From: an uncultured bacterium
GTDB lineage: Bacteria > Bacillota > Clostridia > Lachnospirales > Lachnospiraceae
Assembly (NCBI GenBank): GCA_905214875.1
Contig: CAJMNR010000038.1
Location: forward strand, 1 to 34,369
DNA: 34,369 nt
Direction of reading: 5' to 3'
In this document: positions 6,756 to 15,476 of the stretch, in pieces
Position numbering within the stretch: position 1 is the first letter of the stretch
Layout of the letters: each line of letters opens with the position of its first letter
Translations under genes and position numbers: made by a program
Notes under the pieces: model-generated
The model's input: only the letters and a program-made list of their open reading frames with translations
Databases searched by the model: none
Told to the model about the DNA's origin: nothing

Positions 6756-9700
6756 ATGAGTAACGTTAAGAGAATCTATGTTGAAAAGAAAACACCATAT
6801 GCAGTTCATGCAAAAGAGTTACAGAAAGAAATCAGAAGCTATTTAGGAATTAAGACGTTAGACAGTGTTCGTGTATTAATTCGTTATGATATAGAAAATG
6901 TAAGTGATGTTACATATCAAAAAGCACTTGGAACAGTATTTTCTGAACCACCTGTAGACGTACTATTTGAAGAAACATTTACGAAAGGTGCTGCTGATCA
7001 TGTGTTTTCTGTAGAATTCCTTCCAGGTCAATTCGATCAGAGAGCAGATTCTGCAGAACAATGTGTGAAATTATTAAACGAGAAAGAGTCTCCTGTTATT
7101 CGCTCTGCAACTACTTATGTATTTGCTGGAACAATTACAGAAGAAGAGTTTGAACGAATCAAAGCATATTGTATCAATCCTGTAGATTCAAGAGAAACAG
7201 ATGAGACTAAGCCAGAGACTTTAGTTACAGAATTTGAAGAACCAAAAGACGTAGCAATCTTTGATGGCTTTATTGACATGGATACTGAAGCGTTACAAGG
7301 GTTATATGACTCTTTAAATCTTGCTATGACATTTAAAGATTTTGAACATATCAAGACATATTTTACAGAAGAAGAAAAACGTAATCCATCTATGACGGAA
7401 ATTCGTGTGTTAGATACATATTGGTCTGATCACTGTAGACATACGACATTCCTTACTGAACTTAAAAATGTTACGTTTGAAGATGGATATTACAAAGCGC
7501 CAATCGAAAAATCATACGAAGAATATCTTGAAGCTAGAAAGGAAGTATTTGCAGGACGCAAAGACAAATATGTTTCCTTGATGGATGTTGCTTTGATGGC
7601 AATGAGAAAACTGAAAAAAGAAGGCAAGCTTGATGATATGGAAGAAAGCGATGAAATCAATGCTTGTTCCATCGTTGTTCCAGTTGAAATCGATGGAAAA
7701 GAAGAAGAATGGTTAATCTTCTTTAAAAATGAAACACATAACCACCCAACAGAAATCGAACCATTTGGTGGTGCGGCTACTTGTCTTGGTGGTGCTATCC
7801 GTGATCCACTTTCAGGACGTGGCTATGTATACCAGGCAATGCGTGTAACAGGCGCTGCTGATCCTACTGTATCCTTAAAAGATACATTAGAAGGTAAGCT
7901 TGCACAACGCAAGATTGTTACTGGAGCTGCAAGTGGATATTCCAGCTATGGTAACCAGATTGGTCTTGCTACTGGTCTTGTTAGCGAAATCTATCATCCT
8001 AATTATGTGGCAAAACGTATGGAAATTGGTGCCGTTATGGGTGCTGCCCCTAGAAAGAACGTTGTTCGCTTAAACTCTGACCCAGGTGATCAAATCATCT
8101 TACTCGGTGGAAGAACAGGACGTGATGGCTGTGGTGGTGCAACAGGTTCCTCTAAAGTGCACACGACAGAATCCATCGAAACTTGTGGTGCAGAAGTTCA
8201 AAAAGGTAATGCGCCAACAGAACGTAAGATTCAACGCTTATTCAGAAGAGAAGAAGTTAGCTCAATCATAAAGAAATGTAATGACTTTGGTGCAGGCGGT
8301 GTATCCGTTGCTATCGGTGAATTAGCAGATGGGTTACGTGTATACCTTGACCGGGTTCCTAAAAAATACGCTGGCCTTGATGGAACAGAACTTGCAATTA
8401 GTGAGTCTCAAGAACGTATGGCTGTCGTAGTAGATAAAAATGACGTCGATAAGATGTTAAAATTCGCAGAAGAAGAAAACTTAGAAGCAGTTGTTGCGGC
8501 TGAAGTAACAGAAGAACCAAGACTTGTTCTTCTTTGGAGAGGAAAAGAAATCGTTAATATCTCCAGAGCGTTCCTTGATACGAATGGTGCACATCAAGAA
8601 ACTGATGTTATAGTTACAATGCCAGACGATAAAAACAACTATTTAGATAAAGAAATTGAAGTAACTGATATGAAGAGCAAATGGCTTGAGACATTAAGCG
8701 ACTTAAATGTATGCTCTCAAAAAGGGCTTGTTGAAATGTTTGACTCCTCCATCGGAGCTGCCAGCGTTTACATGCCATACGGTGGAAAATATCAGTTGAC
8801 ACCAACACAGACAATGATCGCAAAGCTTCCAATGCTAAAAGGAAAATGCGATACAGTAACAATGATGAGTTATGGACTTGATCCTTACTTATCAAGCTGG
8901 AGTCCATATCATGGTTCCATTTATGCAGTATTATCTTCTGTAGCGAAAATCGTTGCAGCAGGTGGTGCTTACGAAAAAATCCGTTTTACATTCCAAGAAT
9001 ATTTCAGACGTCTTGGTACGGATCCTAAGAATTGGGGCGAGCCAATGGCAGCCTTACTTGGTGCTTATGAAGCACAGATGAAGCTAGGACTTCCATCAAT
9101 CGGTGGTAAAGATAGTATGTCAGGAACGTTCAACGATATCAACGTACCTCCAACACTTTGTTCATTTGCGGTGGATACTGCCAACGTCAATGATATCGTT
9201 TCTCCTGAACTTAAGAGTGCAGGAAACCTTCTTGTACGTTTCTCTGTTAAGAAAGACCAATATGGATTACCTGATTTTGAACAGGTAAAAGCACTTTACA
9301 GCAAAGTGACTGCATTAGTTAATAAGAAAGTATTAAAAGCAACCTATGCACTTGGATTCGGTGGTGTAGTAGAAGCAGTTTCTAAGATGGCATTTGGTAA
9401 TAAATTAGGTGTAGAATTATCTGATGCAATTGCAAAGGAAGAATATTATAAAGTTGCTTATGGTGACATTATTGCAGAAGTTGCCGAAGCAGATCTTGCT
9501 AAGATTGACGCAGAATACACAGTAATCGGTACTGTATTAGAAGAAGCTAAATTTGTATGTGGCGACGCAGTGATTACGATGGAGGAAGCACTTAACGCTT
9601 GGACGGCTACATTAGAAAAAGTATTCCCAACTCGCTCTGATGTAGAACAGAAAGAAGTTAAGACAGCGCTATACGATACGAAAGATATTTACGTTTGCAA

Positions 9701-10511
9701 ACATAAGGTTGCAAAACCAAATGTATTCATTCCTGTATTCCCAGGTACTAACTGTGAATACGATACAATGAAAGCATTTGAAGCAGCTGGCGCTAATGTA
9801 AAGACAATCGTGTTTAAGAACATGAGCGAAGCAAACATCAAGGATAGCGTAGATGCTTATATTAAGGCAATTAATGAAGCTCAAATCCTTATGTTCCCAG
9901 GTGGATTCAGTGCTGGTGATGAACCAGATGGTTCTGCAAAATTCATTGCCTCTGCATTCCGTAATGCAGGTATTAAAGATGCAGTACATGACTTGCTTTA
10001 TAAGAGAGACGGTTTAGCGTTAGGTATCTGTAATGGATTCCAGGCATTGATTAAGCTTGGCCTTGTACCTTATGGAGAAATCCTTGATCAGAAAGAGGAT
10101 TCACCAACACTTACAACTAACAGTATTGGCCATCATATCAGCAAGACAGTTTATACAAGGGTTGTTACAAACAAATCCCCATGGTTACAGAAAGCAGAAC
10201 TTGGTGCAACTTATGCAATCCCAGCTTCCCATGGTGAAGGTCGCTTTGTAGCGAGTGATGAATGGATTAAGAAATTAATTGAAAATGGTCAGGTTGCCAC
10301 TCAATATGTCGACGTGAATGGAAACCCAACGATGGACGAAGACTTTAACCCTAATGGTTCATACTGTGCAATCGAAGGTATCACAAGTCCTGATGGACGT
10401 GTATTAGGAAAGATGGCGCATTCCGAACGTAGAGGTGACGGTGTTGCAATCAATATCGTAGGAAATCAGAATCAACATATTTTTGAATCTGGTGTAGAAT
10501 ATTTTAAATAA
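6756..10511 (+). CDS. purL: Phosphoribosylformylglycinamidine synthase, fused synthetase and glutaminase
   Basis: This enzyme of 1251 residues converts FGAR, ATP and glutamine to FGAM in purine biosynthesis. It is the single-chain form: a PurS-like N-terminal part, a synthetase half with SDHCRHTTF (His about 226) and NETHNHPTEIEPFGGAATC (about 325), a second synthetase-like half, and a C-terminal class I glutaminase from about 989. The glutaminase keeps its nucleophile Cys at about 1092 (GICNGFQ) and the His/Glu of SHGEGR at about 1159/1161. The start is ATG 6756 with GGAGG 7 nt upstream; a GTG at 6726 is in frame but lacks this site. It stands alone, away from other pur genes, with its own terminator. 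Confidence 0.97.
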   Translation: MSNVKRIYVEKKTPYAVHAKELQKEIRSYLGIKTLDSVRVLIRYDIENVSDVTYQKALGTVFSEPPVDVLFEETFTKGAADHVFSVEFLPGQFDQRADSAEQCVKLLNEKESPVIRSATTYVFAGTITEEEFERIKAYCINPVDSRETDETKPETLVTEFEEPKDVAIFDGFIDMDTEALQGLYDSLNLAMTFKDFEHIKTYFTEEEKRNPSMTEIRVLDTYWSDHCRHTTFLTELKNVTFEDGYYKAPIEKSYEEYLEARKEVFAGRKDKYVSLMDVALMAMRKLKKEGKLDDMEESDEINACSIVVPVEIDGKEEEWLIFFKNETHNHPTEIEPFGGAATCLGGAIRDPLSGRGYVYQAMRVTGAADPTVSLKDTLEGKLAQRKIVTGAASGYSSYGNQIGLATGLVSEIYHPNYVAKRMEIGAVMGAAPRKNVVRLNSDPGDQIILLGGRTGRDGCGGATGSSKVHTTESIETCGAEVQKGNAPTERKIQRLFRREEVSSIIKKCNDFGAGGVSVAIGELADGLRVYLDRVPKKYAGLDGTELAISESQERMAVVVDKNDVDKMLKFAEEENLEAVVAAEVTEEPRLVLLWRGKEIVNISRAFLDTNGAHQETDVIVTMPDDKNNYLDKEIEVTDMKSKWLETLSDLNVCSQKGLVEMFDSSIGAASVYMPYGGKYQLTPTQTMIAKLPMLKGKCDTVTMMSYGLDPYLSSWSPYHGSIYAVLSSVAKIVAAGGAYEKIRFTFQEYFRRLGTDPKNWGEPMAALLGAYEAQMKLGLPSIGGKDSMSGTFNDINVPPTLCSFAVDTANVNDIVSPELKSAGNLLVRFSVKKDQYGLPDFEQVKALYSKVTALVNKKVLKATYALGFGGVVEAVSKMAFGNKLGVELSDAIAKEEYYKVAYGDIIAEVAEADLAKIDAEYTVIGTVLEEAKFVCGDAVITMEEALNAWTATLEKVFPTRSDVEQKEVKTALYDTKDIYVCKHKVAKPNVFIPVFPGTNCEYDTMKAFEAAGANVKTIVFKNMSEANIKDSVDAYIKAINEAQILMFPGGFSAGDEPDGSAKFIASAFRNAGIKDAVHDLLYKRDGLALGICNGFQALIKLGLVPYGEILDQKEDSPTLTTNSIGHHISKTVYTRVVTNKSPWLQKAELGATYAIPASHGEGRFVASDEWIKKLIENGQVATQYVDVNGNPTMDEDFNPNGSYCAIEGITSPDGRVLGKMAHSERRGDGVAINIVGNQNQHIFESGVEYFK

Positions 10512-10529
10512 AAGTAAATTAATAATAAA

Positions 10530-10573
10530 AACAAGAGCATTTTAGAAAATTTTCTTAATGCTCTTGTTTTTTT
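10530..10573 (+). terminator. Intrinsic terminator of purL
   Basis: AACAAGAGCATT (10530-10541) pairs with AATGCTCTTGTT (10557-10568), followed by a T-run. Confidence 0.9.
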
Positions 10574-10626
10574 GTGGAAAAACATTGATAATAGTATTGA
10601 ACACGTATTAAGTGAGGTGAGTTGTA

Positions 10627-11499
10627 GTGTGTCAATTTGATATTACTGTAAATGATTTTAATCCTACAATTTTCTACTCTAGTAAGGGGAAAATGGTTAC
10701 AGATTATCACTACCATGATCATGATTTTGCTGAAATTACATATATCATATCTGGAAAAGGTAAATATTATGTTAATGGAACGATTTATGAGGTAGAAGCG
10801 GGAGATATGGTTATTTGCAATCCTGGCGTAAAGCATCATAATATTGTCATTAATGAAAAAGAGCCAACAGTAGAAGTATTTATTGGATTTACGGATTTTC
10901 AATTCAAAAATATGCCTCCAAATTCAATCGTATTAAAGAACAATGAGTGTATTTTACATACTGCTGGGGAGCTGAAACAAGAAATAACAAAAATATGTTG
11001 GGAAATGGTTGCAGAACAAGAAGGCAATCAAGTAGGCAAATATTTTATGTTAAAAGCACAGTTGATGAAGATGTTACTATTGATTGTGCGAGAATTGGTA
11101 GGAGGAGAAGTTGAAAATAAGCAAAAAACTTGTAATTTCGAGTCTTACAATAAGAACTATGTCGTTAAAAAAATTGTTACATATTTAAATGAAAATTACG
11201 CAACTAAGATTTCTCTTGATAAGATCGCTCGAAATATGTATTTGAGTCCTGTTTACATCTCGAAAATCTTCAAAGAGGAAACAGGAGAATCTCCAATTAA
11301 TTATTTGATTAAGATTCGTCTTGAAAAGGCAAGGGATATTTTACTGAGCGGCGATGGCGGAAGCATTAAGCATATCGCGAATACGGTCGGTTACGATGAT
11401 GTGTATCATTTTTCAAAATTATTTAAAAAATATTATGGAATCAGTCCGTTGTATTATAAGAAGACGAATGGGCAACAAAAAATACAAAATCAAGAGTAA
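10627..11499 (+). CDS. AraC family regulator with N-terminal cupin domain
   Basis: This 290-residue protein has an N-terminal cupin-type ligand domain (about 1-130). It carries HYHDHDFAEITYIISGKGKY and GDMVICNPGVKHH, typical of sugar-sensing AraC members. A C-terminal double HTH domain (about 180-285) includes DKIARNMYLSPVYISKIFKEETGESP and the second-helix stretch VGYDDVYHFSKLFKKYYGISP. The start is GTG 10627, with GAGGTGA about 7 nt upstream. It is monocistronic with a terminator at its stop codon. The target is unknown; neither neighbour is a sugar gene, so the target is probably elsewhere. Confidence 0.9.
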   Translation: MCQFDITVNDFNPTIFYSSKGKMVTDYHYHDHDFAEITYIISGKGKYYVNGTIYEVEAGDMVICNPGVKHHNIVINEKEPTVEVFIGFTDFQFKNMPPNSIVLKNNECILHTAGELKQEITKICWEMVAEQEGNQVGKYFMLKAQLMKMLLLIVRELVGGEVENKQKTCNFESYNKNYVVKKIVTYLNENYATKISLDKIARNMYLSPVYISKIFKEETGESPINYLIKIRLEKARDILLSGDGGSIKHIANTVGYDDVYHFSKLFKKYYGISPLYYKKTNGQQKIQNQE

Positions 11500-11540
11500 A
11501 AAAGAGGATGGTTTCCGAGTGGAAACTGTCCTCTTTTTGT
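11498..11540 (+). terminator. Intrinsic terminator of the araC-type gene
   Basis: AAAAAAGAGGA plus GTTTCC (11498-11516) pairs with GGAAAC plus TCCTCTTTTT (11521-11538). The stem begins within the TAA stop codon. Confidence 0.85.
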
Positions 11541-11719
11541 GTATACAATAAGTAAAATTCACGGGGTGTTATTTGATTTGTTGTAAGAATAAAGAGAAAA
11601 AGGTAAAAAAAGAATCCCTTTTAAAAGCGTCAGATGATATTTTCGCTAGAATGTGTCAATTGTATTAAAAATTATTTACAAAAATAGTTTGAAAACTGAG
11701 AAATAATTGTGAAATAATC

Positions 11720-11748
11720 TTGTCATAAATATGGTAAACTTTTGTATA
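11720..11748 (+). promoter_or_regulatory. Possible promoter for the nitroreductase-like gene
   Basis: TTGTCA and TGTATA have a 17-nt spacer. The predicted transcription start (about 11755) coincides with an upstream in-frame ATG, which argues for the downstream start at 11788. The rest of 11541-11719 shows nothing clear. Confidence 0.45.
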
Positions 11749-11787
11749 TAGAGAATGGGGATAGTAAAATGTTTGGAAGGACGTCTT

Positions 11788-12609
11788 GTGGCAATGGAGT
11801 ATTATGATACGATTAATTATCGCGGCTGGGTGAAATCATTTAATATGCAACAGCTAGAGAGAGCAGCAGAAAACAAACTTCATAATTATTTAAAACACTT
11901 AAAGGGATTTCTAGAGCATGAGAAAGAACGATTTGAAGTGATTCGGTATGAGGATATTAAAAAGGCTCATTTAGGCCTATTTACGACAAAAGCACCTTAT
12001 TATTTCGTAGTGTATATTACAGATTTGGAAGTGCAGTTGTTGAATGCCGGCTATTTGATGGGGCAGTTTTCTTTATACTTGATGACAAAAGAAATCGGTT
12101 CTTGTCTTGTTGGGTTGGAAGAGGTAAAAAAATACGTTTCAAGCAACGTTATGGTTCGTTCGGATACGATTGACGAAAGTAAGCCGTTGGAACAGCGTAC
12201 ATGGGTTGCGATTATGGCATTTGGGAATCCAGAGCATAAGTTTCGCCAGAAAAGAAAGAAGCTTGGTGAAATCATTTCGGATAAAAAGTGTATTTATAAG
12301 TCAGAGATGGATCCGAGAGTACAGGCAATTATTAGTGCTGGAGTACATGCACCTTCGAAGATGATGATCCGCCCATATCGTTTTGTGGTAAAAGGGCTTA
12401 GGGCACATCTGTTAGTGAAAGTGGAGTCGATGATGACAGCGTCACAGAGAATGTGCGTGTATTTGGATTGTGGTATTATGTTGGCATCTCTTAGTCTGAA
12501 GGCAGAAGAGCAATGGATGACGATGGAGATTAGACGGAATGAAAAACATGTAGAAACTCAACAGAAAAAGTATAAATATATTGTAAGTCTTTCTTTTGAA
12601 GATCAATAG
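11788..12609 (+). CDS. Putative nitroreductase-like flavoprotein (TM1586-type)
   Basis: This protein of about 273 residues looks like the putative nitroreductase family whose halves share a nitroreductase fold. The C-terminal half has SAGVHAPSKMMIRPYRFVV, reminiscent of the FMN-phosphate region of nitroreductases (A-PS-x-N-x-QP), and YLDCGIMLASLSLKAEE, like the helix near the dimer interface. The N-terminal half has SLYLMTKEIGSCLVG and EQRTWVAIMAFGNPE. GTG 11788 has AAGGA 6 nt upstream and is my choice; ATG 11755 and ATG 11794 are alternatives. The substrate is unknown. A terminator follows. Confidence 0.65.
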   Translation: MAMEYYDTINYRGWVKSFNMQQLERAAENKLHNYLKHLKGFLEHEKERFEVIRYEDIKKAHLGLFTTKAPYYFVVYITDLEVQLLNAGYLMGQFSLYLMTKEIGSCLVGLEEVKKYVSSNVMVRSDTIDESKPLEQRTWVAIMAFGNPEHKFRQKRKKLGEIISDKKCIYKSEMDPRVQAIISAGVHAPSKMMIRPYRFVVKGLRAHLLVKVESMMTASQRMCVYLDCGIMLASLSLKAEEQWMTMEIRRNEKHVETQQKKYKYIVSLSFEDQ

Positions 12610-12616
12610 ATAAAAT

Positions 12617-12656
12617 AAGTGCGTCATCTTTTTTGTGAGAAAAGGATGGCGCTTTT
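12617..12656 (+). terminator. Intrinsic terminator
   Basis: AAGTGCGTCATCTTTT pairs with AAAAGGATGGCGCTT, with one bulge, and short T-runs follow. Confidence 0.7.
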
Positions 12657-12695
12657 CTAATTGTGTATATTGTTCCAAAAATTTATAAAAAACTG

Positions 12696-12724
12696 TTGAC
12701 ATATAAAATTCCTTGTGGTAAACT
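12696..12724 (+). promoter_or_regulatory. Promoter of tRNA-Gly copy 1
   Basis: TTGACA and TAAACT have a 17-nt spacer. A small TTGC-TGAG-GCAA hairpin lies in the leader before the tRNA. Confidence 0.8.
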
Positions 12725-12757
12725 ATATTTGTTGCTGAGGCAATGACAAAAGAATAT

Positions 12758-12829
12758 GCGCGAGTGGCTCAGTGGTGGAGTATCGCCTTGCCAAGGCGAG
12801 GGTCGCGGGTTCGAATCCCGTCTCGCGCT
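12758..12829 (+). tRNA. tRNA-Gly (anticodon GCC), copy 1
   Basis: The 72-nt cloverleaf has acceptor arms GCGCGAG/CTCGCGC, D arm GCTC/GAGT, anticodon stem TCGCC/GGCGA around loop TTGCCAA (anticodon GCC), a TTCGAAT T-loop, and discriminator U. No CCA is encoded. It is identical to the copies at 23963 and 28598. Confidence 0.97.
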
Positions 12830-12839
12830 TGCTAATTAG

Positions 12840-12877
12840 AATCTCAAACCTTTCTTTGAAAGATTTGAGATTTTTTT
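12840..12877 (+). terminator. Terminator between tRNA-Gly copy 1 and the truA-like gene
   Basis: AATCTCAAA (12840-12848) pairs with TTTGAGATT (12864-12872), with CTTTC/GAAAG in the inner part, followed by seven T. Confidence 0.85.
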
Positions 12878-12929
12878 GATTCGTAGGAAAGTTTTTTTGT
12901 GCAAACTCGATCGAAAGGAAGGTAAGAAT

Positions 12930-13676
12930 ATGAGAAATATTAGATTGGTGATCGAATATGATGGAACACGTTATGCAGCATTTCAAAAGTTAGGACCAAA
13001 AACGAGAGGTATGCTTGTAGAGGAGAAAATCGTAGAGGTGCTTAAGAAGATGACGGGAGAAGACATTGAACTAATTTCTGCCGCCAAGTTAGAAGCTGGA
13101 GTTCACGCACTTCATCAGATTGCAAACTTCAAGACTAATTCAGATAAAAGAGAGTATGAGATCAAACACTATTTAAATCAGTATCTTCCAAGAGATATTG
13201 CTATTCTTCAAGTGGATGATGTTCCGGAGAGATTCCACAGTCAGTTAAATGCCAGTTCCTATTGGTTTGAATACCGTTACACAATGGGAGAAGTAGCTAA
13301 TGTATTTGAACGTAAATATACGTATTACAGCTTTAAAAAGCTTGATGTGAGGGCGATGAAAGAGGCAGCAGCTTACTTAATCGGTGAACATGATTTTAAA
13401 GCGTTATCGAACAATAAAAAGATGAAAAAGACAACAGTCCGTGAAATATATGATATTCAAATCATACAGGATATCGACCGTGTGACAATTCGCATACATG
13501 GTTCTGATTTTTGGCCTTATATGGTTCGTAAGATTGTGGGAATGCTTTACGAAGTAGGTGTGGGCAATATGAAACCTTTTGTAGTAAAGACAATTCTATT
13601 AGAAAAAAATCCACAAAATGTTCAGTATATGGCAGAACCACAAGGACTATTCCTTGATGAAGTAATCTATAAGTAA
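12930..13676 (+). CDS. TruA-like pseudouridine synthase homologue with Glu in place of catalytic Asp
   Basis: This 248-residue protein aligns along its length with TruA, which makes pseudouridine at tRNA positions 38-40. Conserved stretches are VIEYDGTRYAAFQ, AGVHALHQIANF, GEHDFKAL and YMVRKIVGMLYEVG. The catalytic loop is unusual: TruA has R-T-D-A-G-V-H, while here it reads K-L-E-A-G-V-H, with Glu at residue 55 (GAA codon). The FHAR motif has become FHSQ. The enzyme may be inactive, or it may be a distinct clade; the canonical TruA is expected elsewhere. ATG 12930 has AAAGGAAGG 7 nt upstream. The gene starts 100 nt after tRNA-Gly copy 1 with a terminator between them and no clear promoter of its own. 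Confidence 0.88.
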   Translation: MRNIRLVIEYDGTRYAAFQKLGPKTRGMLVEEKIVEVLKKMTGEDIELISAAKLEAGVHALHQIANFKTNSDKREYEIKHYLNQYLPRDIAILQVDDVPERFHSQLNASSYWFEYRYTMGEVANVFERKYTYYSFKKLDVRAMKEAAAYLIGEHDFKALSNNKKMKKTTVREIYDIQIIQDIDRVTIRIHGSDFWPYMVRKIVGMLYEVGVGNMKPFVVKTILLEKNPQNVQYMAEPQGLFLDEVIYK

Positions 13677-13739
13677 GAGAATTCTAAGAGGAAAGAGTCA
13701 TGGCAGCTGCCTTTTTGTGGAAAAATCAAGATTGCAATC

Positions 13740-13768
13740 TTTAAAACTTACAGTTGCTGTGATATGAT
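13740..13768 (+). promoter_or_regulatory. Possible promoter for the 13803-16019 genes
   Basis: TTTAAA and TATGAT have a 17-nt spacer. Upstream, 13677-13730 holds only a weak GGCAGCTGCC palindrome followed by five T, a poor terminator for the truA-like gene. Confidence 0.45.
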
Positions 13769-13802
13769 TTAGATAACAGAGAAAAGAAAGGGGAGAGTTG
13801 TG

Positions 13803-14240
13803 GTGCAATGGATTAATGCAAATGGATTGATTATCATTTGTATCATGATGATACCGAATATTGTGTATGCAACAGAGCATAAGGGAGAAGAAAATAAGTG
13901 CAAGAATATACTGATGAATATTGTTGAACAGATTGGAAGATATGGAACATTCTTTTTGATGATTTTTAATATTGGAATCTTCGAAAAGGGTGCTTATAAC
14001 GACATAATCTTCTATATTTGGTTAGGGGTGGCCTATCTTCTTCTTGTTGTCTATATGTTCGTATGGGCCGAGTATTTTAAGTGTGCACCAAAACAGCTTC
14101 CGCTTTCTCTTGCGATTGTACCTTGTATCCTCTTTATTCTTACTGGAATTCTATTACGTCATTACTTGTTGATTGTATTTGGTACGATTTTTACAATTGG
14201 ACATTGCTATGTAACAACTCAGAATAATAAGGAAGATTAA
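13803..14240 (+). CDS. Small integral membrane protein of unknown function
   Basis: This protein of about 145 residues is dominated by four hydrophobic segments: near residues 6-24, at about 46-60, at about 68-90, and a pair near 100-135. A charged loop follows the first segment (EHKGEENKCKN). The first segment could be a signal or an anchor, since it ends IVYATEH. I recognise no family. Two adjacent GTG codons (13800, 13803) are candidates; GGGGAG lies 7 nt before the second, which I chose. The next gene begins 85 nt downstream, and a TATAAT near 14270 lacks a good -35, so co-transcription is likely but not certain. Confidence 0.7.
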   Translation: MQWINANGLIIICIMMIPNIVYATEHKGEENKCKNILMNIVEQIGRYGTFFLMIFNIGIFEKGAYNDIIFYIWLGVAYLLLVVYMFVWAEYFKCAPKQLPLSLAIVPCILFILTGILLRHYLLIVFGTIFTIGHCYVTTQNNKED

Positions 14241-14325
14241 TGGAAGATAAGGCAGGAAGTGTACATATATTTATAATATAGAGAATAAAGTAATTTGATT
14301 AGTGCATTGGTTTTGGGGGAATAGT

Positions 14326-15474
14326 ATGAAGAAGCAACTGCTTGGATTCATCGTGGCCGTAATTGGGCTGTTCCTACTTATGTCAGTATCTTGTATGGCA
14401 GAGGAAAGAAAGAAAACGCTAACGATAAATGTACCAGAATCAATCGTATACCAAGTCGAGGAATGGAATGGAAGCTCGGCATTGAAAGCAGTGTACATGC
14501 TGTCAGAAGAACTATTTGCAGTAATCAATATGACCCCAGAGGAATTGTCTGAAAACTATGGATGCCAAGAAATTGTACCTTACCTTGTCTTCGATTGGTC
14601 GTTGGATCAAGAGGATGGTTGGCATTATGAGGAGACTTGGGATCAGGAAGATGTTATGGCAATGCCGTTATATGTGGCGGTAGGGCCAGGCGTTGTAAAT
14701 GAAGCAGAAGTGTTTTGGTTGGCACACGAACAGCAGTGTGACTTCTTTAAAGAGTGTATTAAATGCAAAGGGCAAGAGGAAAATAAGCTGTTTGACTATG
14801 AGGCACATACCCTTTATATTCGGGCGAAATATCTGTTTAAGGTAACGGGAGACGATGGAACAATCAAACGGCTCAGTTCAGATTGGTCGAAAACCCAGAA
14901 GATTGACAAAGACTATGAGGTTGAACTTGATCTGGATCAGTTAGGAATGCCGGTCTTAAAGGATATAAAGATCGTCAAAGGGATAAATGGAACTTTTCGA
15001 AATCTATGCTATGTATGTGAATATCCGAAGGAGTTGGTAACGACACTTCTTAAGTTGAATGCACTTACTGGAGAAAATTTTGAAATAGAAGGAGAAATTC
15101 GTTATAATGGTGGGGATTGGGAGGATGCGAAGCTTTCGAGCAGCAGCATGCCTTATCATTACGGAGAAAGAACTTTGTCGTTATATGGATTTGAAGAAAA
15201 AGATAAGTTTGGAATTCAGTTTAGAGTTCGTTTTAGATATAAGGGAAATAAAGAAAGAAGAATAGAGGAATTTGTGACTTCATGGAGCGATATTGCAACA
15301 ATTGGTATGGATTATTGGAAAGAGGAGCCTGCTAGCAAAGAGGCAGATGCCAAGGTAATGCTAAGGAATCGGGTGCCATATGGACTTTGTCAGACAATTC
15401 TATTTGGAGTGATTGTTTTAGGAATGCTTTTGTTGCTCATTATCAGTCCGAAGCATAAAAACAAAGGAGAGTAA
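14326..15474 (+). CDS. Exported protein with C-terminal membrane anchor, unknown function
   Basis: This 382-residue protein has an N-terminal signal (MKKQLLGFIVAVIGLFLLMSV, then SCMAEE), a large extracytoplasmic part, and a C-terminal helix (about 352-372) followed by a KHKNKGE tail, so it would sit outside the cell with one anchor. Aromatic, beta-rich stretches such as RLSSDWSKTQKI and EFVTSWSDIATIG recall strand ends of fibronectin-III-like domains; this is impression only. The cysteines of QQCDFFKECIKC and NLCYVC could pair. ATG 14326 has a GGGGGA site about 6 nt upstream; ATG 14302 is a weaker in-frame alternative. The next gene starts 2 nt past its stop. Confidence 0.7.
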   Translation: MKKQLLGFIVAVIGLFLLMSVSCMAEERKKTLTINVPESIVYQVEEWNGSSALKAVYMLSEELFAVINMTPEELSENYGCQEIVPYLVFDWSLDQEDGWHYEETWDQEDVMAMPLYVAVGPGVVNEAEVFWLAHEQQCDFFKECIKCKGQEENKLFDYEAHTLYIRAKYLFKVTGDDGTIKRLSSDWSKTQKIDKDYEVELDLDQLGMPVLKDIKIVKGINGTFRNLCYVCEYPKELVTTLLKLNALTGENFEIEGEIRYNGGDWEDAKLSSSSMPYHYGERTLSLYGFEEKDKFGIQFRVRFRYKGNKERRIEEFVTSWSDIATIGMDYWKEEPASKEADAKVMLRNRVPYGLCQTILFGVIVLGMLLLLIISPKHKNKGE

Positions 15475-15476
15475 TT

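Noticed and set aside
12723..12986. Minus-strand ORF containing an ETGFEPATLALAR stretch
   Set aside because: It is an antisense reading of tRNA-Gly copy 1 and its flanks, a common false annotation.
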